A stretch of 64,000 nt of DNA from Natronorubrum tibetense GA33 (GTDB lineage: Archaea; Halobacteriota; Halobacteria; Halobacteriales; Natrialbaceae): positions 1,123,133 through 1,187,132 of the forward strand of contig NZ_KB913017.1 in assembly GCF_000383975.1 (NCBI RefSeq). Reading direction: 5' to 3'. The notes beneath the pieces were generated by a model. It had not been told where the DNA came from and did not search any database. It was given only the letters and a program-made list of their open reading frames with translations. Within the stretch, counting starts at the first letter, position 1, and each line of letters opens with the position of its first letter. The translations under genes were made by a program, and so were the position numbers. Positions 59,632 through 64,000 of this stretch are shown here, piece by piece.

Positions 59632-60585
59632 TTACAGTACCCGCAGATCGGTCGTCCAGAACGACCGGTGAGCGTCCTCGAGCGCCGGTTTCGGATCGCC
59701 GGTCGCGTCGACGGCAGCGGTTCCCGCTACCTCGAGTCCCGATTCCTCGACCAGCGTGTCGACGACGCCACGCTGACCGACCACGAACAGGCGCTCGACG
59801 TCGTAGTCGGCGAGGGCCTCCGTACAGCGCTCGAGGTGGTCGTCGATCTGGTCGTCCCGAATGCGCTCGAATCGAGCCTGCGAGAAGCCGCCCTTCGAGT
59901 GGTTCCCCTTGACGTCGCTCTCGAAGCCCCGGTAGTCGACGCGCTCGTCGCTCTCGTAGACGCCGAGCGCGAACAGATCGGTTCGGACGAGCGCGAGCGC
60001 GTACCGACCGGTCGGCAGGAGCCACTCCTCCTCGAGGGCGAATCGATCGGTCCACGTCACACGCGAATCGTGGTCGCCACCGAGCGCCTCGTCCGCGAGG
60101 TCCACCGGCGGCTCGAGCGTGACACCGACGAGACCGGCGTCGTCGACGCAGAGCACGCACGGGGTGGCCTCGTCGATGAGCGCAGAGCGTTCGCCGAGCA
60201 CGTCATCAAGGTCGATATCCGTCTCATCCCGGAGGTCGTCGACGGCGTCGTCGCTGTCGAGGACAGCCGTCAGCGCCCCCTCGGGACCGGTCCGGAACGA
60301 GGTCAGTCGGCCCACGACCTCCGCGAGACGGCTCCCGCGCAAGCGTTCGCGGCGACGGACCGCGAGGCTGTCACCGTCACCGTCGACGTGCTCGAGTTCA
60401 CCCTCGAGTTGGGCGATACGGTCCTCGAGCCGGTTGACTTTCTCTTCGGCGTCCTGTCTGGCCGTGGCCGCGTCGGCCCGGCGCTCGGATTCGGCCTCGT
60501 AGCGGCTCTGCAGTCGCTCGTTTTCCTCCTCGAGTTCGTCGATACGGTCTTTGAGCGAGGCGCGGCCGAGCAGCTCGTCGAGCAT
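59632..60585 (-). CDS. Vms1/Ankzf1-type peptidyl-tRNA hydrolase (release factor fold)
   Basis: A 317-residue protein with an N-terminal coiled coil (KDRIDELEEENERLQSRYEA) and a VLRF1-type release-factor domain. The diagnostic loop is NHSKGGFSQARFERIRDDQI, with the catalytic-position Gln236. Eukaryotic Vms1 and archaeal relatives cut peptidyl-tRNA on stalled ribosomes at this loop. ATG 60585 is chosen because the upstream frame overlaps the stop of the DUF5802 gene at 60615. The two genes are 29 bases apart on the same strand and probably co-transcribed. Confidence 0.87.
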   Translation of the reverse strand: MLDELLGRASLKDRIDELEEENERLQSRYEAESERRADAATARQDAEEKVNRLEDRIAQLEGELEHVDGDGDSLAVRRRERLRGSRLAEVVGRLTSFRTGPEGALTAVLDSDDAVDDLRDETDIDLDDVLGERSALIDEATPCVLCVDDAGLVGVTLEPPVDLADEALGGDHDSRVTWTDRFALEEEWLLPTGRYALALVRTDLFALGVYESDERVDYRGFESDVKGNHSKGGFSQARFERIRDDQIDDHLERCTEALADYDVERLFVVGQRGVVDTLVEESGLEVAGTAAVDATGDPKPALEDAHRSFWTTDLRVL

Positions 60586-60614
60586 TCGTTCGAAGGGGCG
60601 AAGCGAGAATACTT

Positions 60615-60992
60615 CTAGGTTCCGGCGTTTCGCAGGTCGTCGCCGGAGTCGGGCCAGCCGCCTGACCACGTGAGCAGTTGCTCGGCGTGCTCGCGCCGGG
60701 CGAGCAACACCTCCCGAAGCGACGGCGGGTTCCGGATCTCACAGCCTTCGAGCATCGGCTCCGGAAGGGCGAGCGTGTTCGTCGGCACCTTCTCGTTCCC
60801 GTGGACCGGAAAGTGCTGGCTCTCGAGTTTCATCACGAGCGGGGCGTCGAGGCGTTCGACGCCGTCGCCGGTCGCGTAGACCGCTTCGTTGATTCGCTCG
60901 TGCTGGTCGCTGTGCATGAGGGCGTGATCCCCGTCGGTCGGCGTCACGTAGAGTCGTCCGAGATAGTAGCTCCGCGAAAAGCGCTCGAACAT
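60615..60992 (-). CDS. DUF5802 family protein
   Basis: A 125-residue haloarchaeal protein: FERFSRSYYLGRLYVTPTDG, then HALMHSDQHERINEAVYATG, GVERLDAPLVMKLESQHFPV, and NPPSLREVLLARREHAEQLL near the C-terminus. This series is characteristic of DUF5802. No catalytic motif is seen. Its promoter carries GTTATATCC on the minus strand near 61018-61026, about 28 bases from ATG 60992. It leads the unit with the Vms1-type gene, which suggests a translation-related role by association only. Confidence 0.82.
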   Translation of the reverse strand: MFERFSRSYYLGRLYVTPTDGDHALMHSDQHERINEAVYATGDGVERLDAPLVMKLESQHFPVHGNEKVPTNTLALPEPMLEGCEIRNPPSLREVLLARREHAEQLLTWSGGWPDSGDDLRNAGT

Positions 60993-61415
60993 GCTATATG
61001 ATACCACGCACCAGGAGGATATAACTATTTTCGGACAGGCTTAAGTCGAAGGACTATCAGCGAAGACGGTCACCGGTAGCGAATTCCGGGGCAAACAGTC
61101 CCGGTCAAGAGACGGTTCGGCCGTCCGGTCAGTTCACGAACGATCACACCAGCGTGTGAACGATAGTCATGGAGCGAGAGCGACCCGAAAGTCTGACCGC
61201 CAGCCGTTACTCGTACGCAGGCAGCGCTCGGAGATGAACGGTCTCCCGAACGCGGCGACCGGGTTGGAACTCGGATTCAAGGGTCGGTTGGACGCCCGCA
61301 AAAACGACGCTAGCGGTCGTGAACGGTCGAAACTGAACCGACGACTCGCGAATTCGATTGAACGGTACGAACGAAGGTCAGTCTTTTTAGTATGTTCGGG
61401 ACAAGTGCCAGAGTA
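60993..61415. other. Intergenic region between divergent genes, no gene seen
   Basis: The left end holds the promoter of the DUF5802 gene. The right end has a T-rich box (ctttttag, about 61383-61390), 26 bases before ATG 61416. Small frames in between have no haloarchaeal codon pattern or recognised domain. Confidence 0.5.
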
Positions 61416-62225
61416 ATGAGAGCCAGTCGGTCGGTCGCGTTCCTCGTGCTGGTCGCCATCCTCGGACTCACGGTCGCCCCGGTCGCGAGTGGTGCCGTCG
61501 TAGGGACGCTTACCGGCGATTCCGACGGCGAGGACGAGTCGAGCAACGAGGCCGAACCGGAGATCGACGTGTCGACGTTCATGCAATCGACGGCGACCGA
61601 CGCCGAGCGGTCGGTCGAGTCCGGAATGCACGATTCGAGGTACGAGGCCGCCGACAACGAGACCCGGGCCGAGATGGTCCGCGAGCAAACGGACACCCTC
61701 GAGGAGCGACACGCCGACCTCGAGGCCGAGCACGAGGTACTTCAAGAGCAGAAAGACGAACTCCACCGGGGCGAGTACCAGGCGCGGATGGCACAGCTCA
61801 CCGTGGAGATCCAGTCGTTCGACCGTGCGATCGATCGAACCGAACAGCAGGCCACCGAAACCGGCGTCACCGACGAGCGACTCGACGAACTCAGAGAGAA
61901 CGCCGCGACGCTGTCCGGTCCGGAAGTGGCCGAGATCGAACGCGGGCTCGGCGGTCCCGACGGCACTCCCGGCGGCGGACCACCGACACACGCGAACGCC
62001 GGTAATCAAACGGACGGTGCTCTCGGCCAGGGAAACGCTAGCCAACCCGGTCAGGCCGACCCCGGCAACCAGTCGGACAACGAGAACCCGGGTCAGGGAA
62101 ACGCTAGCCCGCCAGGACAGAGCGATTTCGACGAGCAGACCGACGACGATGAAGGACAGGCGGACGACGGAACTCCTGGGCAGGGAAACGCTACCCCATC
62201 CGATCACGCTGACGCTGGCAACTAA
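61416..62225 (+). CDS. Exported coiled-coil protein with Gly-Gln-Gly-Asn repeats
   Basis: A 269-residue exported protein. The signal RASRSVAFLVLVAILGLTVA is followed by an acidic part and a long charged coiled coil (ADLEAEHEVLQEQKDELHRG, ARMAQLTVEIQSFDRAIDRT). The C-terminal 70 residues repeat the unit GQGNAS or GQGNAT three times (with PGQ spacers), matching the DNA word cagggaaacgcta at 62029, 62095 and 62181. The tail looks like an extended surface spacer with N-glycosylation sequons (NAS/NAT). I do not recognise the domain. ATG 61416 is preferred over 61392. Confidence 0.72.
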   Translation: MRASRSVAFLVLVAILGLTVAPVASGAVVGTLTGDSDGEDESSNEAEPEIDVSTFMQSTATDAERSVESGMHDSRYEAADNETRAEMVREQTDTLEERHADLEAEHEVLQEQKDELHRGEYQARMAQLTVEIQSFDRAIDRTEQQATETGVTDERLDELRENAATLSGPEVAEIERGLGGPDGTPGGGPPTHANAGNQTDGALGQGNASQPGQADPGNQSDNENPGQGNASPPGQSDFDEQTDDDEGQADDGTPGQGNATPSDHADAGN

Positions 62226-62353
62226 CGGGCGATTCGAACACCGACTCGAGCGATACTCCACGCGTTCCCACGGATCGGTACCGACCCAGACCCGGACTCC
62301 GCGTTCATACCGAGCAGACACCCTTTTCAGCGGCGACCGCTAACCCTCTCACG

Positions 62354-63010
62354 ATGGACTCCGCCGCGTTGCTGGATTTGTTAGGGAACGAAAACCGGAG
62401 ACGAATCCTCCGGTTGCTCGCCCGCAAACCCTGTTATGTAACCGAAATTTCGGAGTACCTCGGCGTGAGTCCCAAGGCGGTCATCGAACACCTCCGGAAA
62501 CTCGAGGAGGCAGGCCTGATCGAGAGCCGGGTCGACGACCAGCGCCGGAAGTACTTTCATATCGCTCGCCACGTTCGCCTCGAGGTAAACGTCTCGCCCT
62601 ACGGCTTCGCGAGCAAGAGCGCCTATCCCGCCAACAGCAGCTTCGACATCACGACCTGTCGGCACCTCACGCTCGACGTCGCCTGGGACGAGGGCGAGGA
62701 TCTCGACGACCTCCTTCACGCGCTGGAAGACCTCGAGCAGCTCGAGAACGAACTCTCGCTGGCCCAGCGGTGGGTCCAGGGGCGACTCTGTGACGTCCTC
62801 GACGGTATCTCCGAGACGGTCGGCACCGGCCCCGAGAGTCGGATCTACGCCGACGTACTGGCGAGCATTCGCTCCGAGCCGAAATCAGTCGGCGAACTCG
62901 GCGAGGATGTCGACGCGCCGCGGGAACTCGTCGCCGAACTGCTCGAGTCGATGGCCGATGAAGGGATCGTTCGCCGGACCGAGCGGGGTTGGGAGCTGAC
63001 GACGGCGTAA
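62354..63010 (+). CDS. ArsR-family winged-helix regulator
   Basis: A 218-residue transcription regulator. The N-terminal winged helix is LLGNENRRRILRLLARKPCY, VTEISEYLGVSPKAVIEHLR and LEEAGLIESRVDDQRRKYFH. A middle ligand-like region has SPYGFASKSAYPANSSFDIT with a Cys (TTCRHL). A second winged-helix-like unit is at the C-terminus (VLASIRSEPKSVGELGEDVD, LVAELLESMADEGIVRRTER). This double arrangement is common in haloarchaeal ArsR-type proteins. It may sense a metal or redox state through the Cys, but that is only a suggestion. Confidence 0.87.
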   Translation: MDSAALLDLLGNENRRRILRLLARKPCYVTEISEYLGVSPKAVIEHLRKLEEAGLIESRVDDQRRKYFHIARHVRLEVNVSPYGFASKSAYPANSSFDITTCRHLTLDVAWDEGEDLDDLLHALEDLEQLENELSLAQRWVQGRLCDVLDGISETVGTGPESRIYADVLASIRSEPKSVGELGEDVDAPRELVAELLESMADEGIVRRTERGWELTTA

Positions 63011-63037
63011 AAGGGCCTGACACCGCACGCCGGCCAC

Positions 63038-63655
63038 TCAGTCGATATCTCGGACGAGCCCATTACGGAGGTCCCGACCGAAGTAGTAGCCGATGAGACA
63101 GCCCACCAGCCCGGCGGCTACGCCGACGGCGACGACGGCCTGATAGGAGCCGGCGACCGCGAGCACGGTGTAGCTGGCCAGCGCGGAGAGTCCGCCGACC
63201 GTCGTCCCCGCGGCGGCCATCTCGAGGTAGCGCCGTTTCGATGTGAGTAATCCGACCGCGAAGGCGACGCCGAACATCCCGAGGACGCGGCCGGCGAACG
63301 GAATCGTCATTCCCCCAGCGACCAGTCCGGTTCCGGCCAGCAGGACGAACGCGAAGAACGCTCGCGGCGAGAAGTACTGCTCGAGCGAGGGTCCAGACGT
63401 GGGGATCGAGAGTCTCGATTTGAGCCTCGAGAATCGCGACGAACTCGAGTTTGCGTCGGGTTCGGCGGAGGGATCGATCGACGTGGATGCCGGCTTCTGG
63501 TCCGCGTCGACCGACCGCCGTGGCTCGCGCTCCGCTGGGGGCCGTGACTCGTCGGTATCGACGCCGCCCCCCGTTCCCGAGAGCAGTTCCTCGGTCTCCG
63601 CGAGGAGATCCTCGGTGTCGCGGCTCTCGGTCACTTCTTCCGAGCGGTCGCTCAT
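63038..63655 (-). CDS. Membrane protein, DUF456-like
   Basis: A 205-residue protein. The first 100 residues are hydrophilic and acidic (SEEVTESRDTEDLLAETEEL, then Ser/Asp-rich). Four or five helices follow: AFFAFVLLAGTGLVAGGMTI, FAGRVLGMFGVAFAVGLLTS, TVGGLSALASYTVLAVAGSY, AVVAVGVAAGLVGCLIGYYF. It resembles haloarchaeal DUF456-type small membrane proteins, but the name is uncertain. ATG 63655 is chosen because MSDRSEEVTE starts the acidic domain. Confidence 0.7.
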   Translation of the reverse strand: MSDRSEEVTESRDTEDLLAETEELLSGTGGGVDTDESRPPAEREPRRSVDADQKPASTSIDPSAEPDANSSSSRFSRLKSRLSIPTSGPSLEQYFSPRAFFAFVLLAGTGLVAGGMTIPFAGRVLGMFGVAFAVGLLTSKRRYLEMAAAGTTVGGLSALASYTVLAVAGSYQAVVAVGVAAGLVGCLIGYYFGRDLRNGLVRDID

Positions 63656-63737
63656 ACTCGTTCGTTGCATTCGAGAGCGCATGGGTTTTTCGCCGTCCGG
63701 CCACAGGGTATACGACCCCGGCACCCCCACCGAAGTC

Positions 63738-63947
63738 ATGGCGTGGCTCGCGCCGGCGACGTTCGGGCTATTCGCGGCCGGCGCCGGCACGCTGTGTTAC
63801 GTCCTCGTCGCGAACCTCGAGCCCCAACCGGAGTATCCGGCGCTGATGACGGACCTGATGCGACTGCTCAGGGCCGGCATCGCGATCTGCGGGCTCGCGA
63901 TCGGCGGCGTGTTTCTGTACGCGGCGGCGGGGCTGTATCTCGGCTAG
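63738..63947 (+). CDS. Small two-helix membrane protein
   Basis: A 69-residue protein with helices LAPATFGLFAAGAGTLCYVL and AGIAICGLAIGGVFLYAAAG joined by a short loop with EPQPEYPALMTDLMRLL. ATG 63738 is chosen; ATG 63681 in the same frame would add 19 residues that look like promoter (ggttttt near 63684). No family is recognised. It is divergent from the DUF456-like gene. Confidence 0.6.
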   Translation: MAWLAPATFGLFAAGAGTLCYVLVANLEPQPEYPALMTDLMRLLRAGIAICGLAIGGVFLYAAAGLYLG

Positions 63948-64000
63948 TCGTGGGCTCGAGGCCGGTGCCACGTCGACCATATCTCGTCAATTCTACCGGC

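Noticed and set aside
61996-62200. Tandem DNA repeat as a CRISPR or satellite
   Set aside because: The repeats lie in frame within a coding region and encode a protein tail.
1-64000. tRNA or rRNA genes
   Set aside because: I found no stretch with the conserved tRNA T-loop and anticodon arrangement or rRNA signatures, though a covariance search could find an unusual one.

Overview
The window is chromosomal DNA from a haloarchaeon, most likely a member of Natrialbales such as Natrinema, Haloterrigena or a relative. The GC content is high and the encoded proteins are strongly acidic. Many exported proteins carry twin-arginine signals with archaeal lipoboxes. Many starts look leaderless, with a TATA-like T/A-rich box 25-30 bases upstream of the ATG or GTG. 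Marker genes are archaeal or haloarchaeal: CetZ tubulin, coenzyme F420 synthesis (cofH, cofG, cofC), HerA and NurA, a SAMP-type ubiquitin-like protein, and many small haloarchaea-only families. I see no rRNA, tRNA, CRISPR array, prophage or intact insertion sequence. The genus is inferred from gene style, not from a marker gene.

Bases 1-6470 hold the N-terminal end of an MFS transporter, a rhodanese, an FAD oxidoreductase and a SHOCT protein, then a cluster of damaged genes. The damaged genes are a FeoB-like GTPase-permease split by a one-base slip in a C run, a remnant of a CobW-type GTPase, and a flavin monooxygenase-like gene with one in-frame TAG. Bases 6640-13020 carry purU, a crotonase-like protein, an acetamidase/formamidase, a MoaD/SAMP-like protein and purC. 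They also hold two long imperfect hairpins and a repeat element made of six consecutive short stem-loops.

Bases 13300-19320 contain the F420 genes cofH, then cofG and cofC, separated by a short-chain dehydrogenase and a deaminase. Bases 19460-30380 are mostly housekeeping: cetZ, an NDUFA9-like reductase, tmk, a RAM-TrkA-RAM potassium regulatory module, metY and gpmI. Bases 30900-36460 carry an exported LVIVD protein, a DCC protein and an ABC exporter with two tandem duplicated permeases.

Bases 37000-44900 carry nurA and herA, DNA end-resection partners. Between them lie a secreted 5'-nucleotidase, a cohesin-fold surface protein, a DUF7113-like protein and a protein with two winged-helix repeats. 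Bases 45000-53840 carry exported lipoproteins, pspA, a cupredoxin that has lost its copper ligands, and three tandem paralogous membrane proteins of unknown function. Bases 53840-64000 hold further repeats, a cupin, an EamA exporter, a His/Asp-rich Tat protein, a dipeptide epimerase with its DUF1611 partner, a Vms1-type release factor, and an ArsR-type regulator beside small membrane proteins.

The best candidates for something undescribed are the triplicated membrane-protein cluster (50148-53479), the RAM-TrkA-RAM module, the copper-less cupredoxin, and the intergenic repeat family built from strings of triloop hairpins.
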